From: Thermobrachium celere DSM 8682
GTDB taxonomy: Bacteria; Bacillota; Clostridia; Clostridiales; Caloramatoraceae
Direction of reading: 5' to 3'
Length of the DNA stretch: 64,000 nucleotides
Assembly (NCBI RefSeq): GCF_000430995.1
Contig: NZ_HF952018.1
Span: 1,671,525 to 1,735,524 of the forward strand
Shown here: positions 53,654 to 63,955 of the stretch, in pieces
Position numbering within the stretch: position 1 is the stretch's first letter
Layout of the letters: every line of letters begins with the position of its first letter
Made by a program: the position numbers and the translations under genes
The notes under the pieces: model-generated
Told to the model about the DNA's origin: nothing
Databases searched by the model: none
The model's input: the letters and a program-made list of their open reading frames with translations, nothing else

Positions 53654-53729
53654 TGGTCGGGGTGACAGGGATTGAACCTGCGACCTCATGGTCCCAAACC
53701 ACGCGCGCTCCCATCTGCGCCACACCCCG
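53654..53729 (-). tRNA. tRNA-Pro (anticodon TGG)
   Basis: First tRNA of the operon. Acceptor CGGGGTG/CACCCCG, anticodon loop TTTGGGA, discriminator A, encoded CCA. Confidence 0.96.
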
Positions 53730-53742
53730 ACTGACATAATAA

Positions 53743-53771
53743 AGTATAATACATATTTTTTATTTCGTCAA
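53743..53771 (-). promoter_or_regulatory. Promoter of the 13-tRNA operon
   Basis: TTGACG (53766-53771), exact 17-nt spacer, TATACT (53743-53748), about 14 nt before tRNA-Pro. Confidence 0.75.
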
Positions 53772-53794
53772 TACCTTTTTTTAAATGTTATTTT

Positions 53795-54277
53795 TTACTC
53801 TATTGTAAATCTTATGGTATTAACTTCAACTTCTCCATCTTCTTTAATTTCAAGGAGTGCCGCACCTGGCATCCCATCACGAGGGCGTGAAGTACTTCCT
53901 GGATTTATAAATAAAACGTCTCCTTCTCTTTCTATCATTTGAACATGTGTGTGTCCAAACAAAACGATGTCGACCCTTTCTTCAAGAGCCTTAAGATATA
54001 ATTTTAACACATTATAATACACATCATACCTATGTCCATGCACTAAAAGAAGCCTTTTTCCATTCACTTCAATAATCTTTTCATACTTTACATCTTTACC
54101 ATAGTCATTATTCCCACAAACATACTCTATAGGTTTTTTATATTTCTCATTGACTTTTATAACATCATTAAAATGATCCCCAAGATGAACAATCATATCA
54201 AACTCACCTAATTTGCTTAAGGCCCTATCTAAAGAATACAAATTCCCATGTGAATCACTGACCACAGCAATTTTCAA
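53795..54277 (-). CDS. YfcE/MJ0936-type metallophosphoesterase
   Basis: 160 residues. Calcineurin-like fold motifs: VVSDSHGNL, VHLGDHFND, YVCGNNDYG, VHGHRY and LFGHTHVQ, plus NPGSTSRPRDG. Family phosphodiesterases act on various small phosphodiesters; natural substrate unknown. 13 nt downstream of rdgB, so part of the rph-rdgB unit, an arrangement common in clostridia. Confidence 0.92.
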   Translation of the reverse strand: MKIAVVSDSHGNLYSLDRALSKLGEFDMIVHLGDHFNDVIKVNEKYKKPIEYVCGNNDYGKDVKYEKIIEVNGKRLLLVHGHRYDVYYNVLKLYLKALEERVDIVLFGHTHVQMIEREGDVLFINPGSTSRPRDGMPGAALLEIKEDGEVEVNTIRFTIE

Positions 54278-54290
54278 AATTTGTTCCCCC

Positions 54291-54896
54291 CTACGCTCTC
54301 TTATTAAAATAATCTTCCAACAGTCCTTTTAAGTTTTCTAAAGCCCTTGCCCTATGACTTATTTTATTTTTTTCCTCCTCCGATAGTTCAGCAAATGTTT
54401 TGTCAAGTTCAGGTACAATAAACAGTGGGTCATATCCAAAGCCATTTGTACCTCTTGGTTCTTTTGAAATTACACCCTCAACCGTTCCAACAGATTTTAT
54501 AACTTCGCCTTCCTTTGTTATTAAAATCATTGTACAGACAAATCTTGCCCCTCTTTTATCATCTGGCATATCCTTTAAAAGCTCTAATAGTTTTTCATTA
54601 TTTTTTTTATAATTACATTCTTCTCCTGCAAACCTCGCCGAATATACTCCAGGTGCATTATTTAGTGCATAGACTTCTAAACCAGAATCATCTGCTAAAA
54701 CTGCTTCTTTAGTTATATCGTATATTGTCTTTGCTTTTTTATAGGCATTCTCCTCAAATGTTGTTCCATCCTCGACAATTTCTATACTAATTCCTGCCTC
54801 CTTTAAAGAAACCGCCTCAATACCAAGGGGTTTTAGTATCTCCTTAATCTCCTGTACTTTGTGATTGTTGTTGCTCGCAACTATCAACCTCATCAT
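54291..54896 (-). CDS. rdgB: XTP/dITP diphosphatase (RdgB/HAM1)
   Basis: 201 residues. Removes deaminated purine triphosphates (XTP, dITP, ITP). Seen: [61 protein letters not shown] and SHRARAL. The 5' end overlaps the rph 3' end by 53 nt in another frame; the start follows GGAAGG by 6 nt. Confidence 0.95.
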   Translation of the reverse strand: MMRLIVASNNNHKVQEIKEILKPLGIEAVSLKEAGISIEIVEDGTTFEENAYKKAKTIYDITKEAVLADDSGLEVYALNNAPGVYSARFAGEECNYKKNNEKLLELLKDMPDDKRGARFVCTMILITKEGEVIKSVGTVEGVISKEPRGTNGFGYDPLFIVPELDKTFAELSEEEKNKISHRARALENLKGLLEDYFNKRA

Positions 54897-55644
54897 TTAT
54901 TTCCTTCCTTTCCCCTATTCTATTCCCATCTATTCCTAATACTTCTTTTTGTAGTGTGAAAATCTTCTTAAGACCTTCTTCTGCTAATTCTAATAATTTA
55001 TTTAATTCTTCCTTAGAAAAAGGCCTATCTTCTCCTGTACCTTGTATTTCTATGTACTCATCTTTATCTGTCATAACAATATTCATATCAACTTTTGCAC
55101 TTGAATCCTCTTGATAGCATAAATCAATCATTGGAACATCATCAACTACTCCAACGCTTATTGCTGCAACATAGCTTTTAATTGGATAAACTTCAAAATT
55201 TATTTCTTTATCAAGCTTATTCACTGCATCAACAAGGGCAATAAATGCACCAGTAATTGATGCTGTTCTTGTTCCACCATCAGCCTGAATAACATCACAA
55301 TCAATCCAAATAGTTCTTTCTCCTATAGCTTTCAAATCAACTACTGAGCGTAGTGCACGTCCTATTAGCCTTTGAATTTCCACAGTTCTACCATCAGGTC
55401 TTCCTTTACTTACTTCTCTTGGCTTGCGTGTTTGAGTTGATCTTGGTAACATACCATATTCACAAGTTATCCATCCCTCTCCTGTTCCCTTTAAAAATGG
55501 TGGAACTTTATCTTCAAAGGAAGCTGTACATATAACCTTTGTATCCCCAAATTCAACTAAAACAGAACCTTCTGCGTATTTTGTATAGTTTCTAGTAATT
55601 TTAATAGGTCTTAATTCGTTAAATCCTCTTCCATCAATTCTCAT
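54844..55644 (-). CDS. rph: Ribonuclease PH
   Basis: 266 residues. Phosphorolytic 3' exoribonuclease that trims tRNA 3' ends. Seen: [47 protein letters not shown] and [26 protein letters not shown] core. The core ends near residue 240; the last ~25 residues are a hydrophilic tail ending QQQSQSTGD, encoded where rdgB overlaps. Confidence 0.95.
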   Translation of the reverse strand: MRIDGRGFNELRPIKITRNYTKYAEGSVLVEFGDTKVICTASFEDKVPPFLKGTGEGWITCEYGMLPRSTQTRKPREVSKGRPDGRTVEIQRLIGRALRSVVDLKAIGERTIWIDCDVIQADGGTRTASITGAFIALVDAVNKLDKEINFEVYPIKSYVAAISVGVVDDVPMIDLCYQEDSSAKVDMNIVMTDKDEYIEIQGTGEDRPFSKEELNKLLELAEEGLKKIFTLQKEVLGIDGNRIGERKEINDEVDSCEQQQSQSTGD

Positions 55645-56635
55645 AGATATCCTCCTTAAGACTTACCTTATAAATTTCATCTGAGTAGGGCTGATTTAAA
55701 ATCTCTATATTACCATTTGTTTCAATAATTCTTTCACATTCAATAATTTTCCCAACAACCTCAGCATTAATACCATTTTCCTTAAGTTTTGTACATAGGC
55801 CTACCCCGTCTTTACAGGTTATCACCATACAACCACTTGAAATTAGTCTATATGGATCTAAATTTAATACTTTACAAATATCAATTGTCTCCTTCAAAAT
55901 TGGAATATTTTCTTTAATTATGTATATTCCTTTACCTGCTGCTTCAGCAATTTCCCAGAGTGCACCTAATACTCCACCTTCAGTTACATCATGCATAGCT
56001 GTCACACCAAACTCCGATGCTATTTGTGAAACCTTAAGGACACTAATATCTTGTAATAAATTTTTAGCTTTCTCTATTATATCACTACTTAAAGATTTCT
56101 TTAAATAATTTTCGTATTCATGTGCTATTATACTTGTTCCCTCAAGTCCTGCATACCCTGTTAAAATAACATCATCACCTATTTCTGCACCACCTGTTTT
56201 AATAAATTTTTCTCTTTTACCTTTTCCTATAGCTGTTACTGAAACAACAACTCTATTTACAGCATCAGTAATCTCCGTGTGCCCACCTAAAACATCAATT
56301 CCAAACCTTTCACATGTATTATTAATCTCTTCTATAATCTTTTTTATATCATCTACATTTGTATTAGGTGGAACTAATAATGTTACAAGTATTCCTATTG
56401 GTTTTATTCCCGATGACGCTATATCATTTATATTTATATTAACAGCTAACTCACCAATATTTTTTGTAGCAGCTGTTATAGGATCCGTAGTTAATACACA
56501 AACATCACTACCAAAACTAATAGCTGCACAATCCTCCCCAAGACTTGGTCCAACCAATACATCTTCATTTTTTATTTTAAATCTATTAAGCACAATTTCC
56601 TTTAATATGTCGTTTGGAAGTTTACCAATATCCAT
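55634..56635 (-). CDS. AIR synthase-related protein (HypE/ThiL-like)
   Basis: 333 residues of the PurM/HypE/ThiL/SelD superfamily: [51 protein letters not shown], and [19 protein letters not shown] near the middle. It lacks the C-terminal Cys tail of HypE (no PRIC-type end), so it is probably not hydrogenase maturase HypE; function unassigned. ATG at 56635 follows TAGGAGGGG. Overlaps the rph start by 11 bases, so it heads that unit. Confidence 0.86.
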   Translation of the reverse strand: MDIGKLPNDILKEIVLNRFKIKNEDVLVGPSLGEDCAAISFGSDVCVLTTDPITAATKNIGELAVNININDIASSGIKPIGILVTLLVPPNTNVDDIKKIIEEINNTCERFGIDVLGGHTEITDAVNRVVVSVTAIGKGKREKFIKTGGAEIGDDVILTGYAGLEGTSIIAHEYENYLKKSLSSDIIEKAKNLLQDISVLKVSQIASEFGVTAMHDVTEGGVLGALWEIAEAAGKGIYIIKENIPILKETIDICKVLNLDPYRLISSGCMVITCKDGVGLCTKLKENGINAEVVGKIIECERIIETNGNIEILNQPYSDEIYKVSLKEDIYEN

Positions 56636-56773
56636 AAAATCCCCTCCTAAAGCTTCTTCTATAATTATACAGTTTTTATATGTAAAATTACAAATTATTT
56701 TTATTTTTTTAAGCACTTACCATGTCCACCTTTCATAATATATATATAAAGAAAACTTGATGGTGGTGAATTC

Positions 56774-58147
56774 ATGGAAAATAACAGCGATTTATTATTA
56801 CAGGTAGGCGACGCAATCAAAGATCTTAAAACCTTCAGTGAGATTTCTGTACTTAATATTTGCCTGTTATCAGGATGTGGGATAATTAAAGATTCTGATG
56901 ATAATACTGTTGAAAAAATATTTAAGCATTCCGACGGAAGCCTACACCAGCTTTTTGACAATACTGTAGTATTACAATGTATATATAAAAAAGCAAAACC
57001 TGTGTTTTTAGTTCCTACTGAAGATAATATAAACTATGGTATATACATGTGGGATTATTCTAGCTTTAACAAGTCAATAAAGGTTGAAACTCAATGCTAC
57101 GCTATTTTATCTATGTTAAAGCTAGCTGAAAAATATGTAGAAATATATCCTCATCTATCTCAGCTTTTGATCTATTGTTCATCAGAGCTATATGAATTTT
57201 TAAGTAGTTTTATGCGGGATGAAAATGGATTGTTTGTAGATGTTAAAAATAAAACTAAAAGCTATGACGATAAAATTAACCTAAAAATAAATAAAAATAA
57301 TATTAAATTAGCAAATCAACTACTAGTATTTAATGCACTTTTATATTTAACAAAGTTATATAATAGCGAAATTTATAAAAAATATTCTAAGGAATTAAAT
57401 ATTGAAAGATATAGGTCAGAGATATCCAATATATATGCCTTTCTATCTAACTCCTTAGATCAAATAATAAGTCTTCCTTCAAGACAGCTAGCTCAATATA
57501 TAAACATACTCTCTGATTGTATTGAACTTGATGAGGATAATGAAAGAATTGAGGACTATAAAGAAACTATAGCACTTCTATGCGATGAGCTTATAAATAG
57601 AATCAAAGCAAATGGTGAAGTTGAAAAGGGAGAAAATAATTTTATACCTGTCTCCTTCTATACAAATATAAGATGTGCAAATGCTTTAATAAATGGCTAT
57701 AAATCGTCACAAATAGTTAAATTCCTTGATTTCTCAAAAAAGATTTTTGAGTATGTCCTATCATACTATAAGGAGGACCTTTCACTATTTATCAAAGATT
57801 ATGACGATAAAATTAGCATATCAATTCGAGATATTGCTGAGACATTAAAACATTTAGAACAGATGTATATAATAAATAAAACAGAAAAATATCTAGATAT
57901 GATTTTAAACTTCTATAATAAAGCAGTAAAAACTTCAAATATAATGCAAAACGATATAATTGTAACGCGCGACTTTGAAAAGCTTTTTGAAAATATGAAT
58001 GTAACAACAAAACCACCTGTACTTTTAAGAAGTGTTAGATTTAACAACAAAAATATATTACAAGTTAAACCTTCTAAATATGTTAATAATCAATATGCTC
58101 TCTACAGTTCATATATTTTCTTAAATTTATTTGAAGCGCTAGATTAA
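56774..58147 (+). CDS. Unknown 457-residue helical protein
   Basis: No family recognised. Almost entirely alpha-helical by composition, rich in Ile, Asn, Lys, with no signal, membrane segment or cysteine cluster. The spacing of helices (QCYAILSMLKLAEKYVEIY, LLVFNALLYLTKLYNS, FYTNIRCANALINGY) suggests an alpha/alpha-barrel or TPR-like solenoid, as in N-acylglucosamine 2-epimerase-like folds, but catalytic motifs are not evident. Ribosome site GGTGGTG. A mini-gene follows 44 nt downstream. Confidence 0.75.
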   Translation: MENNSDLLLQVGDAIKDLKTFSEISVLNICLLSGCGIIKDSDDNTVEKIFKHSDGSLHQLFDNTVVLQCIYKKAKPVFLVPTEDNINYGIYMWDYSSFNKSIKVETQCYAILSMLKLAEKYVEIYPHLSQLLIYCSSELYEFLSSFMRDENGLFVDVKNKTKSYDDKINLKINKNNIKLANQLLVFNALLYLTKLYNSEIYKKYSKELNIERYRSEISNIYAFLSNSLDQIISLPSRQLAQYINILSDCIELDEDNERIEDYKETIALLCDELINRIKANGEVEKGENNFIPVSFYTNIRCANALINGYKSSQIVKFLDFSKKIFEYVLSYYKEDLSLFIKDYDDKISISIRDIAETLKHLEQMYIINKTEKYLDMILNFYNKAVKTSNIMQNDIIVTRDFEKLFENMNVTTKPPVLLRSVRFNNKNILQVKPSKYVNNQYALYSSYIFLNLFEALD

Positions 58148-58191
58148 AAGTTCTGTTTTGTAACATACTAAAGATAAGGAGGGGATTATTT

Positions 58192-58341
58192 ATGACAAAT
58201 ATTAACTGTTCGGCCAATTGTGTACATGAGAAAAACGGAAAATGTACACTAAGCCACATTAGTATTATTGTAAATGCAATAGGACATGGCACCGATTGTG
58301 CCTATTATACACCAAGAAACGAGACTCCTCCTGAAAAATAA
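58192..58341 (+). CDS. DUF1540 mini-protein
   Basis: 49 residues, start after AAGGAGGGG. Reads MTNINCSANCVHEKNGKCT and on to a final Cys in GTDCAYYTPRN: the four-cysteine pattern CxxxC...C...C of DUF1540, a small probable metal-binding domain common in clostridia. Function unknown. Followed directly by a terminator. Confidence 0.82.
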   Translation: MTNINCSANCVHEKNGKCTLSHISIIVNAIGHGTDCAYYTPRNETPPEK

Positions 58342-58366
58342 AAAGCCCACATTAAGTGGGCTTTTT
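58340..58366 (+). terminator. Bidirectional terminator between DUF1540 gene and oppA
   Basis: Perfect 11-bp stem AAAAAGCCCAC/GTGGGCTTTTT with 5-nt loop; T runs in both directions. Confidence 0.9.
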
Positions 58367-58369
58367 AAA

Positions 58370-60010
58370 TTACTTTTGAATGTAAGCCTTGTCAAAGAAT
58401 ACGAATCCAAGTGGTGACTTGTGTACATCCTTTACATAATCCTTCATACATACAACGTTTACATAGTAGTAGATTGGAATTACTGGCATATCTGCCATTA
58501 GGATGTCTTCAGCTTCATGCATTAATTGAATTCTCTTTATTGGATCTGCTTCTCTCTTAGCAGCGTCAATCTTCTTGTCATATTCTGGATTCTTGTATCC
58601 AGCATCGTTTTGTCCGCTGTTTGAAGTCCACATATCAAGGAATGTCATTGGGTCCATGTAGTCACCTATCCAACCATGTCTAGCAATTAGGTAATCCTTA
58701 TTATGTCTTGTTGTTTGGAATACCTTCCATTCTTGGTTAGTTAGTTCTACTTCGATACCTAGCTTTTCCTTCCACATAGCTTGAATAGCTTGAGCAATAT
58801 TTTGGTGTCCTTGTGATGTGTTATATGTTATAACAAGTTTTGGGAATCCTTGTCCGTTTGGATATCCAGCTTCAGCAAGTAACTTCTTAGCTTCTTCTAC
58901 ATCGCCTTCAGCCTTGTAGTAATCCTTGTTCTTAAAGTCTTTGCCATCTTGCATTATAATACTGCTTGGAACAAATGAAGTTGCAGGTTCTTGTCCTGCC
59001 TTTGTTACAGTTTCAATTAGAGCCTTTCTATCTATTGCAAGAGCAAGTGCCTTTCTAACTCTTACGTCCTTTAGAGCCTTAGCAGCTGCTGGGTCAATCT
59101 TTTCTGCCTTATCTGAAACGTTAATTACATAGAAATAAGTTCCAAGATATGGATACTTCTTAGCTATACCCTTGCTTAATAGGTCTGGAATTTGTTGTGT
59201 TGGTGGAGCTTCAATAAAGTCTAATTCTCCTGATTGGAATGTAGCAAGAGCAGCTGTTTGATCTTCAATCATTCTCATTTCAATTCTTGATAGCTTAACG
59301 TTAGCTGCATCATAGAAGTTTGGATTCTTTTCAAGAACTATTCTATCCTTTTGCTTCCATTCAACTAGCTTAAATGGACCATTTCCAATGTATGTTTCTG
59401 GCTTAGTTGCCCATGTATCCTTATTAGCTTCAACAATGTCCTTTCTTACTGGCATTAATGTTGGGAATGCAGTAAGTGATAGGAAGTATGGTGTTGGGTA
59501 TTCTAATGTTACTTCTAATGTATAATCATCAAGAGCCTTTACTCCAACATCTTCAGCCTTTGCCTTACCAGCATTGTAAGCTTCACCATTCTTTATGTAA
59601 TATAATTGATATGCATATTCTGCAGCAGTTTCAGGAGCTAATGCTCTCTTCCATGCATATTCAAAATCATGAGCAGTAACTGGCTTTCCATCTGACCACT
59701 TAACATCTTTTCTTAAATAGAATTTGTAAGTCATACCATCAGCTGAAACATCCCACTTTTCTGCAACACCTGGAATTGGCTTATCTTGGCTGTCTAATCT
59801 TGTTAAGCCAACAAATGTGTTTACGATTACTGTTGCACCATCGATTGCACTGTTAAGTGCTGGGTCTAGAGTCTTTGGTTCTGAGCCTAGGTTGTATCTA
59901 ATTACCTGCTCAGAAGTTTGGCCTGACTTAGCGCAGCCTGCAAATAGTGAAACTGAAAGCACTGCAGTTAGCGCCAAAGTCAATAGCTTAGCTGCTTTCT
60001 TCCTTAACAT
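58370..60010 (-). CDS. oppA: Oligopeptide ABC transporter substrate-binding lipoprotein
   Basis: 546 residues. Lipoprotein signal with lipobox LFAGC, then an SBP_bac_5 domain: RYNLGSEPKTLDPALNS, LRKDVKWSDGKPVTAHDFEYAWKRA, IGNGPFKLVEWK, VRKALALAIDRKAL and a W-rich closing part (RHGWIGDYMDPMTFLDMW). This matches OppA/peptide-binding members. Of two in-frame ATGs, the second (60010) is 7 nt from GGAGG while the first is adjacent to it. Last gene of the operon, after an intercistronic hairpin. Confidence 0.93.
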   Translation of the reverse strand: MLRKKAAKLLTLALTAVLSVSLFAGCAKSGQTSEQVIRYNLGSEPKTLDPALNSAIDGATVIVNTFVGLTRLDSQDKPIPGVAEKWDVSADGMTYKFYLRKDVKWSDGKPVTAHDFEYAWKRALAPETAAEYAYQLYYIKNGEAYNAGKAKAEDVGVKALDDYTLEVTLEYPTPYFLSLTAFPTLMPVRKDIVEANKDTWATKPETYIGNGPFKLVEWKQKDRIVLEKNPNFYDAANVKLSRIEMRMIEDQTAALATFQSGELDFIEAPPTQQIPDLLSKGIAKKYPYLGTYFYVINVSDKAEKIDPAAAKALKDVRVRKALALAIDRKALIETVTKAGQEPATSFVPSSIIMQDGKDFKNKDYYKAEGDVEEAKKLLAEAGYPNGQGFPKLVITYNTSQGHQNIAQAIQAMWKEKLGIEVELTNQEWKVFQTTRHNKDYLIARHGWIGDYMDPMTFLDMWTSNSGQNDAGYKNPEYDKKIDAAKREADPIKRIQLMHEAEDILMADMPVIPIYYYVNVVCMKDYVKDVHKSPLGFVFFDKAYIQK

Positions 60011-60055
60011 TTTCATTCCTCCCCTTTAATATAGTTTTAATATAATTTTATTATC

Positions 60056-60081
60056 TTTCGGCAGCATTTATGCTGCCGAAA
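60056..60081 (-). other. Intercistronic hairpin between oppF and oppA
   Basis: Perfect 12-bp stem TTTCGGCAGCAT/ATGCTGCCGAAA with 2-nt loop and no U tract. Typical of elements that set oppA mRNA level apart from the upstream genes. Confidence 0.65.
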
Positions 60082-60092
60082 TAAACATAATA

Positions 60093-61067
60093 TTAATATA
60101 AATGACAGGCAACAAAGTGTCCCCCACCTACATCTTTAAATACTGGTTCTTGTTCACTACATATTGGTTTTGCATATCTACATCTATTTTTAAACCTACA
60201 TCCAGGTGGTGGATCAATTGGTGAAGGTATTTCACCCTCTAGAACTATTCTCTTCTTCTTTGCTGATTCATCTGGATCTGGTATTGGTATCGCTGAAAGC
60301 AATGCTTGTGTGTATGGATGTAGAGGTTTAGTATATAATTCATTGCTTTCTGCTAATTCAACCAACTTTCCAAGGTACATAACTCCAACCCTATTTGATA
60401 TATGCTTAACCATTGATAAATCGTGTGCTATGAAAAGGTATGTTAAACCTAAGTCTGCCTGCAAGTCCTCAAGCATGTTTACAACCTGTGCTTGAATTGA
60501 AACGTCAAGTGCTGAAATTGGTTCGTCACAGATTATAAACTCAGGTTGAACAGCAAGTGCTCTTGCAATACCTATTCTTTGTCTTTGACCTCCTGAAAAT
60601 TCATGTGGATATCTACTTGCATGTTCACTATTTAATCCTACTCTATTTAATAAATACTGTATTCTTTCTTCTCTTTCCTTTGGACCCATAAGTTTATGGA
60701 TATCTATTGCTTCACCAATTATGTCACCAACAGTCATTCTAGGGTCAAGTGAAGCATATGGGTCTTGGAAAATCATCTGCATCTTCTTTCTATATTCAAG
60801 CATTTGTTTATCACTAAACTTTGCAATATCAACACCATCATATATTATTTGACCATCTGTTGGTTCATATAACTTGATTATTGTTCTACCACAAGTTGTC
60901 TTACCACAACCTGATTCACCAACAAGACCTAAAGTTTCACCTTTATTTATAGTAAAGGATACATTGTCTACTGCCTTTAAATAATGAGCTGTTTTATTAA
61001 AAAGTCCCTTCTTTATTGGAAAGTACTTCTTTAAATTTTTTATCTCTAAAAGAGGCTTATTCATCAT
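60093..61067 (-). CDS. oppF: Oligopeptide ABC transporter ATP-binding protein OppF
   Basis: 324 residues. Walker [10 protein letters not shown], signature [15 protein letters not shown], Walker [13 protein letters not shown], and the C-terminal oligopeptide-transporter tail with Cys-rich [14 protein letters not shown], which in this family can bind an iron-sulfur cluster. Start overlaps the oppD stop by 4 bases. Confidence 0.95.
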   Translation of the reverse strand: MMNKPLLEIKNLKKYFPIKKGLFNKTAHYLKAVDNVSFTINKGETLGLVGESGCGKTTCGRTIIKLYEPTDGQIIYDGVDIAKFSDKQMLEYRKKMQMIFQDPYASLDPRMTVGDIIGEAIDIHKLMGPKEREERIQYLLNRVGLNSEHASRYPHEFSGGQRQRIGIARALAVQPEFIICDEPISALDVSIQAQVVNMLEDLQADLGLTYLFIAHDLSMVKHISNRVGVMYLGKLVELAESNELYTKPLHPYTQALLSAIPIPDPDESAKKKRIVLEGEIPSPIDPPPGCRFKNRCRYAKPICSEQEPVFKDVGGGHFVACHLY

Positions 61068-62077
61068 AGGTCCCCCCTTCTTATTGGTGCTTCAACCTTT
61101 GGTGCATCCTTATGATTTAACCAACATGCTGCTTTGTGTCCTTCTCCAACTTCAAATAGAGGAGGCCTGTGTGTCATACAAATTCTCATTGCATATTGAC
61201 ATCTTGGTGCAAATGGACAGCCTGCAGGTGGCTTTAGAAGGTCAGGTGGTTGACCATCTATTGGTTTAAGTCTTTCTTTAACAAGATTCTTTGGATTTGG
61301 AACACTATTTAATAATCCCCAAGTATATGGATGCTTTGGATTATAGAATATATCCCTTGTTGAACCTGTTTCTGCTATAAGACCACCATACATAACATTA
61401 ATTCTACTGCAAAGGTCTGCAACAACACCAAGGTCATGTGTAATTAATATGATTGAAGTATTTATTTTTTGCTTTAATTCCTTCATAAGCTCTAATATTT
61501 GAGCTTGTATTGTAACATCAAGAGCAGTTGTTGGTTCGTCTGCTATAAGTAGCTTTGGTTCGCAAGCTAGTGCCATTGCGATCATAACTCTTTGTCTCAT
61601 ACCACCTGAAAACTCATGTGGATATTGGCTCATTCTGCTCTTTGGGCTTGGAATTCCAACAAGCTCAAGCATGTGAACAGCTCTTTCAAATGCCTTTTCC
61701 TTTGTCATTTTTTTATGTTTTATAAGAGGTTCCATTAATTGATCCCCAATTGTTAAAACAGGGTTTAATGATGTCATTGGATCTTGGAATATCATTCCTA
61801 TTTCATTTCCTCTTATCTTTTGCATTTCATTTTCTGAAAGCTTTGCAAGATCTCTGCCTTCAAATAATATTTCACCTTCAACTATCTTACCATTGTCAGC
61901 AAGTAGTCTCATAACTGACATCATTGTAATACTTTTTCCACTACCTGATTCTCCAACTATACCTAAAGCTTCACCTTTATCTAAATGAAAGCTAACTCCT
62001 CTTACAGCTTGAACTTCTCCCACATGTGTAAAAAAGGAAGTTCTTAAGTTTTTAATTTCTAGCAATCTCTCCATCAT
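61064..62077 (-). CDS. oppD: Oligopeptide ABC transporter ATP-binding protein OppD
   Basis: 337 residues. Walker A GESGSGKS, signature FSGGMRQRVMIAMAL, Walker B LLIADEPTTALD and C-terminal CPFAPRCQYAMRIC. Pairs with OppF as the two different ATPase halves. Confidence 0.95.
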   Translation of the reverse strand: MMERLLEIKNLRTSFFTHVGEVQAVRGVSFHLDKGEALGIVGESGSGKSITMMSVMRLLADNGKIVEGEILFEGRDLAKLSENEMQKIRGNEIGMIFQDPMTSLNPVLTIGDQLMEPLIKHKKMTKEKAFERAVHMLELVGIPSPKSRMSQYPHEFSGGMRQRVMIAMALACEPKLLIADEPTTALDVTIQAQILELMKELKQKINTSIILITHDLGVVADLCSRINVMYGGLIAETGSTRDIFYNPKHPYTWGLLNSVPNPKNLVKERLKPIDGQPPDLLKPPAGCPFAPRCQYAMRICMTHRPPLFEVGEGHKAACWLNHKDAPKVEAPIRRGDL

Positions 62078-62089
62078 GTTACCCCCTAA

Positions 62090-63022
62090 CTACTTACGCA
62101 TCTTTGGATCTAGAGCATCTCTTAGACCATCTCCAAGGAAATTAAATGCAAGTATTGTAAGTGATATTGCAAGTGCTGGGAACAATAATTGGTAAGGATA
62201 TAATAAGAATCCTTCCAATGCCTCTGATGCTAAAGTTCCCCATGAAGCCCTTGGAGCTGAAACCCCAAGACCTATAAAGCTTAAGAATGATTCTGTAAAT
62301 ATTGCTGATGGTACAGATAGCGTAAGTGTTACTATAATTGGTCCCATACTATTTGGAACTAAGTGTCTTAATAATATTCTTGAGTTGCTTGCTCCAAGTG
62401 TTCTAGCAGCAAGCACGAACTCCTGTTGCTTTAATGCAAGAATTTGTGCTCTAACTATTCTTGCCATTGAAAGCCAATATGCTATTGCAAGTGCAATTAA
62501 TATACTTGTTAAACCTGGTTTAAATATAAGCATTAATAGTATTACGTATATCATCATTGGAATTGAGTATAGTATATCTACTATTCTCATCATTACTAAG
62601 TCAACTTTTCCACCAAAATAACCTGAAATACCACCATATAAAACTCCAATAACTAGGTTTAATATACTTGCTGCATATCCTACTACTAATGAAATTCTTG
62701 CACCATAAAGTATTCTTACAAATATGTCTCTACCAAATAGGTCTGTACCAAACCAGAATTGCTTATTTGGTCCTAAATTTGATTTAGTTAAATCTTGTGT
62801 TGAATAATCTATGTTTCTAAAGTATTTAAATAGTGGTGGTCCAAATATAGCTAAAAGTGTAATAAAGATTACAAAGTATAAACCAAACATTGCAAGCTTA
62901 TTTTTCTTCAATCTTCTCCAAGCATCTTGCCAATATGTTTCGCTTGGTCTAACGATTGTATTTAAATCCTTTTCACTATCAGGAACTCTTTCAAACATCT
63001 CCTTAGTTATTTCCATTTCCAT
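62090..63022 (-). CDS. oppC: Oligopeptide ABC transporter permease OppC
   Basis: 310 residues. N-terminal OppC domain with first helix (~45-65), then five helices and the BPD loop ARTLGASNSRILLRHLVPN (EAA-like). GFGTDLFGRDIFVRILYGAR-type block matches OppC/DppC. Confidence 0.94.
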   Translation of the reverse strand: MEMEITKEMFERVPDSEKDLNTIVRPSETYWQDAWRRLKKNKLAMFGLYFVIFITLLAIFGPPLFKYFRNIDYSTQDLTKSNLGPNKQFWFGTDLFGRDIFVRILYGARISLVVGYAASILNLVIGVLYGGISGYFGGKVDLVMMRIVDILYSIPMMIYVILLMLIFKPGLTSILIALAIAYWLSMARIVRAQILALKQQEFVLAARTLGASNSRILLRHLVPNSMGPIIVTLTLSVPSAIFTESFLSFIGLGVSAPRASWGTLASEALEGFLLYPYQLLFPALAISLTILAFNFLGDGLRDALDPKMRK

Positions 63023-63034
63023 CTAAATCACCCC

Positions 63035-63955
63035 TTATGCCTCTAGTTTAATTCTTGGGTCAATTACAGCATATAATAAATCGACGATTAAATTACATAT
63101 AACAAGAAGGGTGCTGTAGAATACTGTTATACCCATAATCATCATGTAGTCTCTATTTGTAATACTTGTTACGAACTCTCTACCAAGTCCTGGTATTGCG
63201 AAAATCTTTTCAATTACGAAACTACCTGTTAAAATACCCGCAACAAGCGGTCCTAAATAAGTAACAACTGGAATAAGTGCATTTCTTAAAGCATGCTTAT
63301 AGATTACAACATTTTTTGAAAGTCCCTTTGCCTTTGCTGTTCTTATATAGTCTTGTCTTATAACATCAAGTAAACTTGAACGAGTAAGTCTTGCTATAAA
63401 GGATAGTGAATATCCACTTAAAGCTAATGCTGGCATTATCATGTACTTAGGTCCTGAAAAACCTGTTGGTGGTAATACTTTAAGCTTAACTGCAAATACA
63501 TACATTAAAAGTATTGCTAGAACAAAGCTTGGTACTGTTACTCCAAGTGTCGCTAAAACCATAACAAAGCTGTCTTGCCACTTTCCTTGATTTAGTGCAG
63601 CAACAACTCCAAGATAGATACCTAAAATTAATGAAAATATTATTGAAACTACCCCAAGCTTTGCTGAAGCTGGGAATGAGTATTTTATAATTTCATTAAC
63701 AGTTTTACCCTCATATTTTAATGTTGGACCAAGTTCTCCTCTACTTAAATTCTTTAAATACATAACGTATTGTTGATGTATTGGCTTGTCTAAGCCGTAT
63801 TTTGCTTCAAGATTTGCTTTAATTTGAGGTGGTAAAGGTTTTTCACTGTCAAATGGCCCGCCTGGTAGCGCATGCATTAAAAAGAATGTTGCAGTAATTA
63901 CTACAAACAGTGTTATAATGCTGGCTACCAATCTCTTGATGATGTAGTTAATCAT
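63035..63955 (-). CDS. oppB: Oligopeptide ABC transporter permease OppB
   Basis: 306 residues. Six helices; N-terminal YIIKRLVASIITLFVV and HALPGGPFD are typical of OppB/DppB, and the EAA-like loop is RTAKAKGLSKNVVIYKHALRN. Start follows AAAGGAGGAG. First operon gene; the promoter lies outside the window. Confidence 0.94.
   Translation of the reverse strand: MINYIIKRLVASIITLFVVITATFFLMHALPGGPFDSEKPLPPQIKANLEAKYGLDKPIHQQYVMYLKNLSRGELGPTLKYEGKTVNEIIKYSFPASAKLGVVSIIFSLILGIYLGVVAALNQGKWQDSFVMVLATLGVTVPSFVLAILLMYVFAVKLKVLPPTGFSGPKYMIMPALALSGYSLSFIARLTRSSLLDVIRQDYIRTAKAKGLSKNVVIYKHALRNALIPVVTYLGPLVAGILTGSFVIEKIFAIPGLGREFVTSITNRDYMMIMGITVFYSTLLVICNLIVDLLYAVIDPRIKLEA

Noticed and set aside
55634..56635. 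Hydrogenase maturation protein HypE
   Set aside because: No C-terminal cysteine motif and no other hyp genes nearby; only the wider AIR-synthase superfamily is supported.
3392..63026. Many 60-160-codon frames antisense to long genes (for example 8944-9264, 23522-24007, 33733-34197, 56277-56738)
   Set aside because: They are mirror frames of well-identified genes, lack ribosome sites and show Ser/Phe/Ile-rich antisense composition.
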